NCBI RefSeq assembly: GCF_000224145.3
Contig: NW_004190425.2
Coordinates: 410,070 to 474,069, forward strand
Direction: 5' to 3'
Source of the DNA: Ciona intestinalis
Lineage: Eukaryota > Chordata > Ascidiacea > Phlebobranchia > Cionidae
Length of the DNA: 64,000 bases
Both the position numbers and the translations under genes were made by a program. The notes under the pieces were generated by a model that saw nothing but the letters and a program-made list of their open reading frames with translations, was not told the DNA's origin and searched no databases. Shown piece by piece: positions 33,713 through 46,000 of this stretch (the stretch's first letter is position 1; each line of letters starts with the position of its first letter).

Positions 33713-34634
33713 ATATAGTACATTGGGGAAAGATGGGACAGTTTAGCACATATTGCCATATACTTCCAAAATCAAAATAGAAGGCGTTTTTTGGGTGATG
33801 CCACAAATTAGTACTTTCAATCCTTTATTCATTGACAACAATTTAAAAATATATAATAAAACACGCGAGAAGTTATTTAGCGATCCGCACAACAGGTAAA
33901 ATTTTACAAATTCAAAAACACATGAAATAAGACGGAACAGTTTAAAATCATTGTTAATTTTGATTAATAAGTGCATTTATTATTAGGAAAATCATTGAAA
34001 ATCGAGTATAGGCCTTTTTTTCTTGCCCTTCTGCTATAGTAGGCTCTAAATTGAAATAGATTTACATTAGCAGTATTCTGCAACTTGTAGTTTACCTACC
34101 GAGTTTAACAGGCTGTGCTAGTTTCTTTGCCATGTAAATTCCATATATATAACGTTAAACCGATATTTGTTTGTTGTTTTTATTTCAAATTAAAGTCATA
34201 TTGACCCCTGCCTATTTTCTTCATGCTTATATCTCAGTGTTTTTTACAAAACTAAAACTAGTTTTACGAGACAATAAAATCAAAGTGTACGAAATATTCC
34301 AGGTTGTTTTATGAAGCTATGAAACTAGTTAAATCGTTCGCACACGAAAACTAAAAAAAATCATTGCCTTTCATATGATTTAGCGAACATAAAAAATAGC
34401 ACCTTACTATTTCGCATTTTTTACCTGTTCAAAGTATGCCGTTTCTATTTTACTTTTTTTTTAATATTTGAAAACAGTAATCAGCTTTGTCTGGCGTTTT
34501 ATGAAGTCGTGATAATACTGTCGAATAATTCTGTAACCTTATTTTCCTGATTATCATTGAATGGGGGTCCGTAAAAAGGAAATTAAAAAAGAGTCTCGTC
34601 CGACAAAGTGTCCCATCTTCCCCCACCCTACTAT
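33713..34634 (-). repeat. MITE family A apparently split by about 700 bp
   Basis: A left end (TATAGTACATTGGGGAAAGA, then AGCACATATTGCCATATAC) stops at about 33770. The matching right part (AAGTCGTGATAATACTGTC to CATCTTCCCCCACCCTACTA) starts at about 34490. The intervening AT-rich DNA contains no recognised element. Confidence 0.45.
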
Positions 34635-34734
34635 AAATTTATTCAAATATTCTGTCAAGGATTTTGCGTATATAAAATGTAAAAGATATATACACTGCAA
34701 AGATAGACTCCTGCGTTGATAAAAGACAAAACAC

Positions 34735-34807
34735 CGATCCTGCCAGGACTCGAACCTGGAATCTCCTGATCCGTAGTCAGGCGCCTTATCCATTGGGCCA
34801 CAGGACC
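34735..34807 (-). tRNA. tRNA-Arg (anticodon ACG)
   Basis: It folds as a full cloverleaf of 73 nt. The acceptor stem GGTCCTG pairs with CAGGATC (one G-U). A D arm follows, GCC and GGC closing AATGGATAA. The anticodon stem CCTGA/TCAGG holds the loop CTACGGA with anticodon ACG. The T arm is CCAGG TTCGAGT CCTGG and the discriminator is G. There is no intron and no encoded CCA. A and B boxes are intact (TGGCCCAATGG, GGTTCGAGTCC). T-runs just downstream on the minus strand (about 34721-34730) serve as a pol III terminator. Confidence 0.95.
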
Positions 34808-35393
34808 GCCGCATAAAATCGTGTCTATATACGGCCTGATTCGGCTTAGTGTTCTATGGGCCGGAAGGAAGTTGTCTGTTGTATTCTCATCAAAACCACA
34901 ATAATACTTCAACAAAATAACGTGTAAGGTCGAGTAAATCGTTGGTTTCCGCTGACCTTTGTGTGAAATATTAAAAGAATTTTTTATTAGATATATCCAC
35001 AACATCATTTTTCTTGTTGATAACACGCTTCGGGTATGTAGGTAAGTAAGCTTGCATTTGTTCTTGCGCCTACGTACTTAGTTGCCAACAGAAAAAAATA
35101 ATGCAGGCGGAGAATGTAACACACGTAGTAGGGTTTCAATTGCACATGGAAAATGATATGTGTAAAGCAAAATTTTACGCGTAAACTATGGGGTGATTCC
35201 ACAAAAGAAGCTAGTTTGTACATGGAGAATATTTTTATGAATGTACGAGAAAAACGCATATTTATTTATATTTTTTAGTTTGTTTATAGATTCGAGTTTT
35301 TAAAAAAATAAGCCTTCTCTTATCTGCTTTAAGCGAAAACACGGTGCGATTTAATTACCCACAATTCCATTCGTTCTTTTTACAGCAGCAACG
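34808..35393. other. Region between tRNA and RPL11; RPL11 promoter
   Basis: There is no coding sign on either strand. The last 30 bp before the RPL11 ATG are pyrimidine-rich (TTCGTTCTTTTTACAG), which could be a terminal-oligopyrimidine start or a trans-splice acceptor. The sequence cannot decide between them. Confidence 0.35.
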
Positions 35394-37637
35394 ATGGCAG
35401 AGGTACTGTTTGAAAAAGTGTTATGTTTTTCTGTTTTTATTTGATAATTCTGTTAAGTCCTGTAAAAAAACAAACGTGGTGCTTAACGGTATGTTTATAA
35501 TTGTCGGAAAATATAAGTAAATCTGTCAAATGACTTGTAGGACAGCGCCAAGAAGCCGAACTGCATGCGAGACATTCATATTCAGAAATTATGTCTGAAT
35601 ATCTGTGTTGGTGAATCTGGAGACAGGCTTACAAGAGCTGCAAAGGTCTTGGAACAACTCACTGGACAAACACCTGTATTTTCAAAGGGTAATTATATAT
35701 ACATAATATACATTGTTTAGTAATTGTTGGAAGCAACGATATAGACCAACTAGATTTTATTGCGGTCATTATCATTATTATATTCATTACCATAAAGAGT
35801 ACATAAGGTTTGTCTTTGATGTTCCCCGCTAGTTACATGGTTAAAGGCGGACATTCAAATAGGTTGGCATATAATTCCTTTATGTATAGTTCGCACAGAA
35901 ATCCTTTTTTCTTTCTAATAGCCTAAAGCTGAGCTTTGCCTGTATCACGGCATGTGCATTAAAACATGGACGATTCCATTGCCTGTAGGCTGAAAAAGAC
36001 AGTTTCATATGTGTATTGTCATTATTGCTATGCTTGAGTAAATGTATCTGTATTTTAACTAGATTGTATATAATTGGTGACTGTGTGCCTTGTTTCTTAG
36101 CTTTGTTTAATGTTTCTTTTAATTTATTGAGTATAAAGAACTAAATGTATTTATTTGGTGTTTTGTTGAACTGGGATTTGGAGAGTTGTATGTGAAACAG
36201 TGTACTTATTAAACCCAATACATTATTCTGAGCAGTGAGAACCCACTTCTTTTTTAGTGTAAAAGATTCTTATTATAAAAAAACATTGTAGTCTTGTTAA
36301 ACATTAACCTTATTGTTCATATGTAGCTCGCTATACTGTGCGTTCATTTGGCATTCGAAGAAATGAGAAAATTGCCTGTCACTGCACTGTCCGTGGACCA
36401 AAAGCTGAAGAAATCCTTGAAAGAGGGTTGAAGGTAGTTAACTATATATACGTTCTTTTTTGTTGCTATTTTTAAACCTGCATTAGGATATAAAGTTGGG
36501 TCTTTATTTAATGTGCCCAGGTAACTCCCTGCAGGGCTTGATAAAGTTATGTGACTAATTGAATTGTAAAAAGGTTTAAAGTATTACACCAACATTGATT
36601 TATTTATCCTTGTAAACTGTTACTTAATAAATTTTCAGAATTACCAACTATATATTAAAATTCATGATTTCTTGTTCAGGTTCGTGAATACGAACTTAGG
36701 CAAGGCAACTTCTCCAAAACTGGTAATTTTGGATTTGGAATCCAGGAACACATTGATTTGGGAATTAAGGTAAAGAAATCCTTACACCATTTAATGTATA
36801 AGACAGCCTAAAATCATGTACATCCCCTAGGTGGGCTATGAAACTAATTAACTAACTTTAGTTTTGGCACGCATTGCTTACAGTCTTAAAAGTGGTTACA
36901 AGTGTTAATAATATTTAGTTGTTTTATTGGCAAGGTTTTCTGACATTTTCTCTTCAATGTTATCAGTTCTTTCATTGGCAATGTGCAGAAAAAAAATAAA
37001 ACTGCCATGTTTTATAGTATGATCCATCCATTGGAATCTATGGAATGGATTTCTATGTTATGTTGGCTCGACCAGGATACAATGTTCGATACCGCCGAAA
37101 AAAGAAGAACCGTGTTGGCTTCCCACACAGGCTAACCAAGCCTGATGGCATGAGATGGTTCCAACAAAAAGTTTGTTAAATTATTTCCACTTTTGAATTA
37201 GTGTTTATAAGAGTTTATGTTTTAGTTTTTTTGACATAAAATAAAAGTAGTAATAAATAGAAAATCAACAGTTGTTATTACATAGTTATTAAGTTTCATA
37301 CAACATGTGCCTGCTTACAAGTTGTTACTATGTATGTAACTTTGTGGGCAATTATATTTATTTTGTATGGCTGACAGTTCGATCTTGGGTTTGAGCAATT
37401 GCTGCCAAATGTCTTGCCTAAGGACACATACACAACTATGGCAGCAATGAGCCTTACACCCATAAGTCCATAACCTCTGGGTTAAAGGCTGGTTTGCTTT
37501 GTGCCACAAAACTGGTGAAAATAGTGTGAACCAACTAACAAATTAGTTAATACTGCTGTATAGTGCAATTTGCCACCACCTGAGTAACATGTCAAATTTA
37601 ATTTCAGTACGATGGAATTCTCTTACCTGGAAAGTAA
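35394..37637 (+). CDS. RPL11: 60S ribosomal protein L11
   Basis: Large-subunit protein uL5, which contacts 5S rRNA in the central protuberance. The six exons are 35394-35402, 35541-35688, 36327-36433, 36680-36769, 37018-37170 and 37608-37637. They sum to 537 nt, 178 residues, exactly the usual animal length. Clear family blocks are [93 protein letters not shown] and the end [12 protein letters not shown]. Exon 1 codes only MAE, a split typical of ribosomal protein genes. A polyadenylation signal, AATAAA, follows the stop by about 10 bp. There is no duplication or damage. Intron 5 holds a SINE-like repeat. Confidence 0.98.
37240..37510 (-). repeat. SINE-like repeat, reverse, in RPL11 intron 5
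   Basis: In reverse order: TTACAAGTTGTTACTATGTA, TTTGTGGGCAATTATA, GAGCAATTGCTGCCAAATGT and the tRNA-like head around CCTCTGGGTTAAAGGC. It is nearly complete but diverged. Confidence 0.65.
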
Positions 37638-38842
37638 GATCACATAATAAAGAAAGTGGATTCCGCTTGCTGTGTATTGTTTTTAAAAGCAGTCTTCTAG
37701 TTAAAATGGCTCTTATTTGAATGAAGTATTTAATGAGTTAGATCAGTCAACGCTAGGTTTGTAACTTCTGTGACTGCTTAGTTTTGATCAATAATTGCTG
37801 TTATGACACGATTGCCGAATTATTAAAAACCATTCGTTATTCTTCAAAAACATGGAGTATTTGCTGTAAATGTAAAACGGATGAAAAGGCTCTTTAATGA
37901 CTACAACGCCAAATCTTGCACCAGCCCGTTGATAAACAGGAATCTCAGTCATACGCACCCGCAAATTCGTTTTCTCGTATCCGACGGTTAAATGTTTTTC
38001 TTGTCTGCTAATCGCCGTTAATTAAAAGTATGAACATAAATGAAAGGTGACGAAAACCACGAAATAATGTAATCGCATAAATGTAAGCCGCGTCCAAACA
38101 TGTAACTGAGGTACAAAAGCACTTTTTATGAGGTAATTAGCCTATAATATTTCTGCTGTATATAACTATAGGAATCTTCCCACGTTTGATTGTTCTTTAG
38201 CAAAAAAATAATCGTGACTTATTCGCCTGGTGTACAAAAATCTATTCCTTGTTTGTTCGTTAGGTGGCAGCACAAGGTCGCATAAATTATTAACGCAAAT
38301 GACGTTGACGTGTTTCGTGGCATCCAATTATCCATATAAAATAGACTGGATTTCGTCTTTTGCGTCAAATAAATAATGTTTTTAATGGTAGATAATTTGG
38401 TTTTATGGACGAATTTTTGTTTTGCAAACAAAACAAATGACGAAATACGTCTCATGACTCAAGACTTTTGTTTTAATTTAAATCCTATGAGAGGAAGGTT
38501 TGCAATGGACAAGTGGCATAAAGAAAGTTGGCAATTAAAATGAAAGTCGTAACACTTCTTAATTATTGTCGATAAAGCAGTAAATTTTTCATATTTTAGT
38601 AATATTGTAGATAATAGTATGGAATTGTTATTCTGTTTAATTCGGCAGAACTTATTATACTACTTATTTCATATTTAAAACATAGTTGTGTCCACTTTAC
38701 TCTACGTTGTAATTAGCTAGTGTATATTGTTGTTTACATTAATAGTGCTAGGACTGTGATTTCACTTGGTATCGTTCAGTGTGAAAATGCAATGCTGTCT
38801 TATACTTCTTAAGAGCAATACTAAAAGATACAAAAAGAAATG
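37638..38842. other. Intergenic after RPL11, nothing recognised
   Basis: The RPL11 3' end is followed by AT-rich DNA. A 78-codon frame at 38219-38455 (minus) has no known domain. There are no family A or B repeats. Confidence 0.4.
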
Positions 38843-38974
38843 GGTGCTAGTGAAGAGTCTCCCCCCCACCTTATTTGCTAACCCCTATAACAAATTACCC
38901 CCTAACCATCAACACCTAACCCCCTAATCTAGGGGTTAGCATATAAGGTGGGGGGAAGACTCTTCACTAGCACC
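38843..38974. mobile_element. 132-bp MITE with 45-bp terminal inverted repeats
   Basis: Both ends read GGTGCTAGTGAAGAGTCT inward, and the arms match at 43 of 45 positions. Flanks AAGAAATG and AAAAAATG look like an 8-bp target duplication with one mismatch, which would suggest the hAT superfamily. The middle is C-rich (ACCCCCTAACC). High arm identity suggests a fairly recent insertion. Confidence 0.8.
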
Positions 38975-39460
38975 AAAAAATGTTGGTCTAGTACTAGTAG
39001 GTACAGCTGAAATGAAAAGAAAAGACAGAGCTCTCTAATTTATTAAGCTGTAAGTTAGTTTACTGGACCAATAAGGAAAATAACTCTGCATTATTTCATT
39101 TTTATTGCAAGTAATGTCTGTTTGTGCGGAAAGTGCATTACTTAAACATGTTTATCTTTATTTCTTAAAACACATCATCGGAAAGTTCACATCAGAAAGA
39201 ATGGCAATTTGTTAGCCTGTGTTTTTGATATTTAAAAGAAATATTCTGCACATCATATTAACAATAGACACCACTCTGTTAATCATTTAAAAAAGCACCA
39301 AAACATGTTTTGTATGCTAAACTAGGCTAAACTTTAGTTTCAGATACTTTGTTTTTGATATACAACTTTAAATGTTGCTCTCTTTGAATCACAATTTATA
39401 GCTGTAGTGTATTATAATTAAATTTAGTAAAGTTCATATATTTTATATCTGTTTGAAACA
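38975..39460. promoter_or_regulatory. Rab5 upstream region
   Basis: An AT-rich 486 bp between the small MITE and the Rab5 ATG. No distinct promoter motif could be read. Confidence 0.3.
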
Positions 39461-41634
39461 ATGGCAACACGAACTGGAGCACCTCGGCCAGCGAATTCAG
39501 GCACACAAGGAAAGATCTGTCAATTCAAACTTGTATTACTTGGTGAATCTGCAGTTGGTAAAAGTAGCTTGGTGTTGAGATTTGTTAAAGGACAATTTCA
39601 TGAATACCAAGAATCTACAATAGGAGGTGACTATCATTTAATCATTATAATTTCATTATCTTTCTTTTTATATTTTACAGATGTTTTACATTAAGTTTGT
39701 TTGCCTAAATTATGTATGCATGTTGTATTGCACCGCAAAAGTTTTAAGCTGTATACTATACTTTTAACTGTAGGTAGCTAAAACATATATTATACCATGT
39801 GTCCTTGTTATGTTAGCAGCGATTTCCTATATTTCTTTGGAATAAATGTTCCGGTTAACTATGGCATCATATAAGTTATTGCATTTTTCGGGCACATTTG
39901 TATTTGTTTCGGCAGGACTTTGCAACTTAACTTTGCTTTTCTCACATTTGCATGTTAAGCAACTGTATTTGGCCAGTCATCGGGCAGTTACGATCAACCT
40001 AAATCTGTTCCAGTGGTAACATTGTCTTATATTCAAGGGTTGAATTATAACAGCGGAAAAACACGTTTTGCCATAAATCTTCCTTGGCGATGGACAAACG
40101 GTTACCAAACGTATAAAAACACATCGAACTTTGCGCAAGGCTGGCTTATCACAGTAAGGTTGACTTACCAGACATTAAAAAATATATTTTGCGCAACAAT
40201 CGTTTTAAAAGTAGCAACCAATTATAAACAAAGAAAATACTTTTGTAAAAATGTGATTGTCGAATTTGAACCAAAAGAAAACTGCGATAAATGCTCATGC
40301 TATTTTAACCCCTGCTTGGACTGTTTTCCTCAGCCAAGCAGAATGTATGAGATGGTAGGAACTGATAGTTGGATGTTGGATTTATTATGTGTATCATATT
40401 AGCGATTGTTTGACCTGTCAATTACTTGAGGCATTATGGCAATTCACACATCGAATTATTTGTGTCGTAAAAGTGACATGTTAATATTTTGCTGCAGGAG
40501 CTTGAAAACGTATATTAAGAATAGGATAAATTGTCGTTGTATTTCTTTCGATGGGCATTTGCAATATTAATTTGAGGTTTCCACACAATTGTGTGGTGAA
40601 TACCGGCAGTAATAAACAACCTAAATCTGTCTCAGAGAGTCAGAGGTAGCACTTTTTATATTTGTGAAGTTTAGGGGGTGCGCTTTCACATTTCAAATTG
40701 TCAAAAGTTTATGATCCCCACAATTTATGATTACCAACCAGTACCAATGTCTCTATGTTTAATGGTTTTATTTAGAACAATAATTATGTGCCACACTGCC
40801 ACGGTCGTGGAGGTCAAGGTGCATAACTGCAAGGTCTGGAGCGAAACAAAACATTTCTACTGATCTCTAGGCGTCGCAGTTGTTACGTTGCTCTTTTGTT
40901 CGCGTGTGTTCTGTGTTGCCACTCTTGCCTTGGTTGGTAATTGTAGCAAATATAAGCATGCCGTGGTGTGGTCCATGGTAAAGAATAAAGATAATATGTA
41001 AGAGTGAAGTAAACTGAGTTAGCTGTTGTTTTAAATAAGATGAATAAAAATAGGTACAACTATGGTGATTAGTGGAATCAGTTTCCAAATATTTTCAAAT
41101 TTATTTCCATGCAAAACCCATCCATCTTTTTTAAAAACTTGAACCTGACCAGAAAAAGAATTGTATATTAGTATAATAGTATCTTTTTTTCCGGAAACTG
41201 TGGTATCAGATGCCTAAACTAATCCAAGCATCTTTAAAAAGCTAGTTAGCAAACTAATTAACAGAACCTGACATTGGTTTTATTATAGGGGACAGACAAA
41301 AATTTTGCAGTAGGGTGCTGACTCTGCTATCCATATAACTACCCCCTGGCTGTGCCACTGCCTACCTTATAAACATGGTTGCAACGATGTACAATATTTG
41401 AGTTGGCAATCTTCTATACAACTCGAAAATAGTCATTAAGCATTGTAGTATTCCTAATGAACTATTGGCACCTCATTAATTACTAATATCATTTTTCAAG
41501 TTGACTTGCATCATCATTTTATTTATATCTATTTATTCCTTCAGCTGCATTCCTCACACACACACATATATATATATATAAAGTAGGTACAACTATGGTA
41601 ATTAGTGGAATCAGTTTCCAAATATTTTCAAATT

Positions 41635-41668
<34 letters not shown>

Positions 41669-44600
41669 TCATATGAATATGATATACCCTTTGTCTTTAT
41701 TATTTTGTGCCTTGGAATGAGATTATTATGAGCATTGTTTTATATTACAAGTTATGTTATTTTCTGTTTTATATACTTTACTGAAGAATTAAAATTGTTT
41801 TGTTATGAATTAGCTTTGTATGGTAAATCGTTTAGTAGGTCCTGTGTTGGATAGTCTGCTATTGCTGGCTTGTTATTGTTTTAATAGTTAGTTTATATAA
41901 TGTAATAATAATGCTTTGTGTGACTGGAATTTCCATGGACCACATTTAGATTTTGTTGATAATGTTATTGTAGTGTAAAATCAAACACAGCAGTATTGGT
42001 TGGCGGAGTGGAAAAGCTTCTTATGGACAAATATTAACAATTTAACAAATTAAGAACGAGTATACAACAGACTATTTAACCTTCTTTAATTTTCCTTCAG
42101 CTGCATTCCTCACACAAACGGTATGCTTGCAAGATACCACAGTAAAGTTCGAGATCTGGGATACGGCTGGTCAGGAAAGATACCACAGTCTTGCACCCAT
42201 GTATTACAGAGGTGCACAAGCTGCCATTGTTGTTTATGATATTACTAATCAGGTAATTTTTCCTAAAGTGGTTACAATGCTTATATGTAGTGTATACGTT
42301 AATACACTTAGTACAAAAAACTTACAACGTCAGCTTAAAAAGTCAATGTTGCTGCACAGATTAAAGCGAAAAGTAAATCTAAAAAACTTGTTTATTCCTC
42401 AAAGTTCCTGCTCCGTGCACAATGACCTATTTGTTTTGTGTTTTAGTGCTTATGCAATCATAATACACAGGCCAAAATTAGGTTTCATGTCACCAAAATC
42501 TCATTTAAAACTAATACCATACATCCATACTGCAGTACGGCCAGTACCTATGCCGTATATTAGTTAATTTTTATAATGCATGTTATAATGTATTAGTATA
42601 AATAAAATCATAAAAGTCTATACAGCTTTCCTAAAATATTTTTATCATATATTAACAATACTTTATCTAAACACTTAAGTACAGAGATGCATTTTGCTTG
42701 ATTTAAAATGTCAAAACTTTAAACATATATATATATATTATGTGAGGTCATAGTGGTCACTGGTGGTGTAATGGTTTCGGTTTAATTATACAATTACATG
42801 TCAGACACATTATAAAACTGATTCATAGGTTTCTATGCAAGTAAGAATAAAATCAAACATTTTAAATCTAAATAAAAACTAAATAAAAATGTGGTAAGAA
42901 TGTAAGTGAAATTCACATTTACCCTGTATGAGTCTGAATTACTGTACAAGAATTTTTAACATATGTGAGACACCCGTAGGCAGATCTGCCGAAGTAGGCA
43001 ATAAAACTAAACTGTTGTTGCCACTGTCTGAATAAGGGTATTGTAAATCATATGCAATCTATGTTATACAGTAAACTTTATATCTAGTGGCGTACTGACA
43101 TGTGTGAAATACTAATTAGTTTCTACAAAATGGAAATACATTAACACATTATAATTCTGCAACAAATTCCTTTTATTTATAACGTATGTGAAAAGTTATT
43201 TAAATGTTTAATTGGTTCATCATGTGAAATGTTATATTAAGTACAACATAAAGATTTGTCAATCAAATGACCAGGTTCTATATATTTGTTATTTATTTTA
43301 ACTTTTAATGTTGTTGTTTTATTTAATGCTGTGTAATTGGACCAAATCTTCATAAGTATGCACCTAAACAATATACTGTTGATGCAGGATACATTTGCTC
43401 GTGCTAAAACTTGGGTGAAAGAATTACAAAGACAAGCCAGTCCCAATATTGTGATAGCTCTGGCAGGAAACAAAGCTGATTTATCCAACAAGAGAATGGT
43501 AGAACACGATGTAAGTATTAGTAACTATCTTTTAACCCAGGCATATGTCTTGTCGCGGTTTCTATAGATCTGACTCATAGGTTGGAATCAACAAATATAC
43601 TTTAAATTTTATGAAAAAAAAACGACTAAACTGAAAGTAGGCCATAATTGCAAAAAATTGTAACAAATAGAAGTATGCAAAGAATTATAAAACCGTATCC
43701 TTACAATAGACCATTGTTTATAGTTGGAAACATGATTAATATATTTGGATAATATGTGCTAAAAGTGTCCCATCTTCTCCCCCTACTATATAATACATAT
43801 GGTGTGCGGTGGTTATTACTAATATATTATGTTATGTTAGTAATATAACTCCTTGGATGGAGTGTTTTCTGTTTTGTAATACTTTGATGTTAAATGGGTT
43901 GTTGTGAATAGAAACCATGTGTATGGTGGGTGTAATGTATTGTTGAATAACAACACTTGTATTGCTTTAGAATGAAACTGTATTCAAATGCGACAAATTA
44001 TTTAGTGTAAAATATTTTTTGGCTGATCTGTTGTACCAAATGTTAATTTGATTTCATTGTTTTATCTGTCAAGCAATTTTCCCAGGAGTTTTTTTTGCCT
44101 TGTTGTAGTGGTCACAGAAAATGTAGTGGTCATTTAAAAATATCTTAGTTGATAGTTCGAATTTGCTACGCTTAACTAACGCAGGACCACCACTTGCACA
44201 ATTATACCAATTTATGGTGACAATCATCACAATACTTCCTAAAAAAATGTGTTAAAATTCGACTCACATTTGCGCGATAATATATATTTATGTTTATTCT
44301 TAGGATGCTGTAAGTTACGCTGAAGAGAATGGACTTTTGTTCATGGAAACTTCAGCCAAAACTGCAATGCATGTTAATGATATATTTTTAGCAATTGGTG
44401 AGTTTTTTGTATTTACTATTTATATTTATGTATATATATGTATTATGTAATATCCTTTTTTAATATAGTTTATGTAATAATGTGGCTGTTTTACACATGT
44501 CAAATATGTTGTTAATTTAACATAAAATAGTGATGTTTATAGCCTATGCATGCGTTCTTTAAAAACGGTGTTTATGCAATAACAGAATATGGCAAACATT

Positions 44601-44864
44601 TTGATGCAGATTTTGTTTCCTAATCAATTCTTTTGATTTTGTGTTTCATAATCAAATATTTATAAAGGAAATTATTACCATAGTCTTTTAATATAATCAT
44701 ATGTCATGTTTCATGTCATTTAAAATTCACTTGGTATTTTTTCAGCTGAGAAATTACCAAAGAATGAAGCTGGTGCTTCAGCCAACCGACAGTCAGCAGG
44801 TGTTGGTTTAACAGCCACTGACAACAGAGAAGGTTCGGGAAAATCTTGCTGTGGCTCCAATTGA
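39461..44864 (+). CDS. RAB5: Rab5 small GTPase
   Basis: Early-endosome GTPase controlling endosome fusion. The five exons are 39461-39626, 42101-42252, 43388-43510, 44304-44397 and 44746-44864. They total 654 nt, 217 residues, against about 215 in mammals. All G boxes are intact: the P-loop GESAVGKSS, switch I around [15 protein letters not shown] (split by intron 1), the WDTAGQE box with the Rab5 string [25 protein letters not shown] and ETSAK. The end is CCGSN, giving the double Cys for geranylgeranyl anchors. The first ATG gives the standard Rab5 N terminus ([14 protein letters not shown]). Intron 1 is unusually long for this window (2.5 kb) and carries duplicated pieces, including a copy of the exon 2 acceptor. 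AATAAA lies 10 bp after the stop. Confidence 0.98.
40013..40402 (+). other. Isolated 129-codon frame in Rab5 intron 1
   Basis: It is open from ATG to stop with a Cys-rich end ([15 protein letters not shown]). It resembles no family I know. Related short words (AACCTAAATCTGT) stand at about 39997 and 40619 on either side, so it may be the inside of an old inserted element. Expression cannot be inferred. Confidence 0.25.
41051..41103 (+). repeat. 53-bp direct repeat, copy 1
   Basis: TAGGTACAACTATGGTGATT and the following 33 bp recur with one mismatch at 41584-41636, in the same intron and strand. Confidence 0.9.
41536..41560 (+). repeat. Copy of Rab5 exon 2 splice acceptor
   Basis: These 25 bp are identical to 42092-42116, which covers the real acceptor TTCCTTCAG and the first 16 bases of exon 2. 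They are followed by a CA/TA microsatellite and then the second copy of the 53-bp repeat. Confidence 0.9.
41584..41636 (+). repeat. 53-bp direct repeat, copy 2
   Basis: It is the second copy of 41051-41103 with one substitution, and is bordered on both sides by TA-rich microsatellite (about 41563-41580 and 41637-41669). Confidence 0.9.
43670..43792 (+). repeat. MITE family A, right part only
   Basis: It begins near TATGCAAAGAATTATAAAAC and ends CATCTTCTCCCCCTACTATA. It is the only family A copy in the RPL11-Rab5 stretch. Confidence 0.7.
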
Positions 44865-46000
44865 TTTGTTTAAATAAAGACTCAATTCACAGTGTTGGAC
44901 CCAGGAGTGAAAGTTTGCAAACCAGTCATTATTAGTCTATGCCATTCACATTCATCTACAATATAATTCATGTTGGCCAAAATAGATTATTACACCAAAT
45001 AATATATATATATATATATATATATACTCCACACAGTAAATAACGAGAGCTATTTTAAAAGTTTAATTCTGGAAAAGTTTTTTGATTTTTTTTCATCTTG
45101 TGAATAATTACTTGTGTGTTACACAGTAATTGCAAACAACTTGATGCATTTGATTTTCCCCAATTGTTTTGTGGTTCATTGTAAAGCTTTTATAACAAAT
45201 CTTTGCGTCAGTAATATATATAGTGCGTGTTAGTTGCTCCATTGATTATTTTATGCTAAAACCTTCTATTTGTGTTGCTTGTATAATTAGCAAAATGTGG
45301 TCACATTAAAACAGTTATTTCTCATTGATATAAACCATACGTCTTATGGTCACCCCACAGTACCCAATTATAATTTCTTGCATGTTTTCTTGTTGTGCAA
45401 TGTACATTACCCCACTTTACATTGAAAATGTGGCGTAATACCCCATGTATATTGTACTCCATCACGAATTTATTATTATTATATTACTATTATTGTGCTG
45501 TCTTATCATTCCCTAATTGTATTAAACCACTTTCAACTTTCGGAATGACCATGAAATAGATTGTAAATACCGCAGTTAAGGTAGTGCCTCGTGATCACTT
45601 GCATATACCACAAGGTACTGGGTGTTTACAGTGATTTTCATTCTCAAAAATATTTCCTTTTTGATTTCGATTCTCTGTACTTAGTATAACTAATAATATA
45701 AGTCACTTACGCTTGGTGACAAAATCCATAAAAACATCTCATACTTGGTAGAACGTTTATTGTGTGTTCAATAAAATACAGGCGGCACGTATCTTTGAAG
45801 GCATGATTAATGTAGTTTACCAGATTACGTCTTATCTACCACTTGGATGTATCTTTCAGATAACCAACATATTCAATTTAGAGTACATTTAGATAATATG
45901 CCTCTTGGTAATAATTTCAATAACAAATAAATATGAAATATGTTGTTTTGCATTCCCCCTTTTTTCAAGGTAGCGAGATTTTTAAATAATCTTTGCAAAT
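44865..46000. other. Convergent 3' ends of Rab5 and glycosyltransferase
   Basis: It holds the Rab5 3' UTR (AATAAA near 44873), a (TA)n run at 45001-45025 and AT-rich DNA up to the stop codon of the minus-strand glycosyltransferase gene. No other gene was seen. Confidence 0.5.

Noticed and set aside
40013-40402. 129-codon frame as a gene nested in Rab5 intron 1
   Set aside because: Open and Cys-rich but isolated, with no promoter or family evidence. Kept only as a low-confidence feature.
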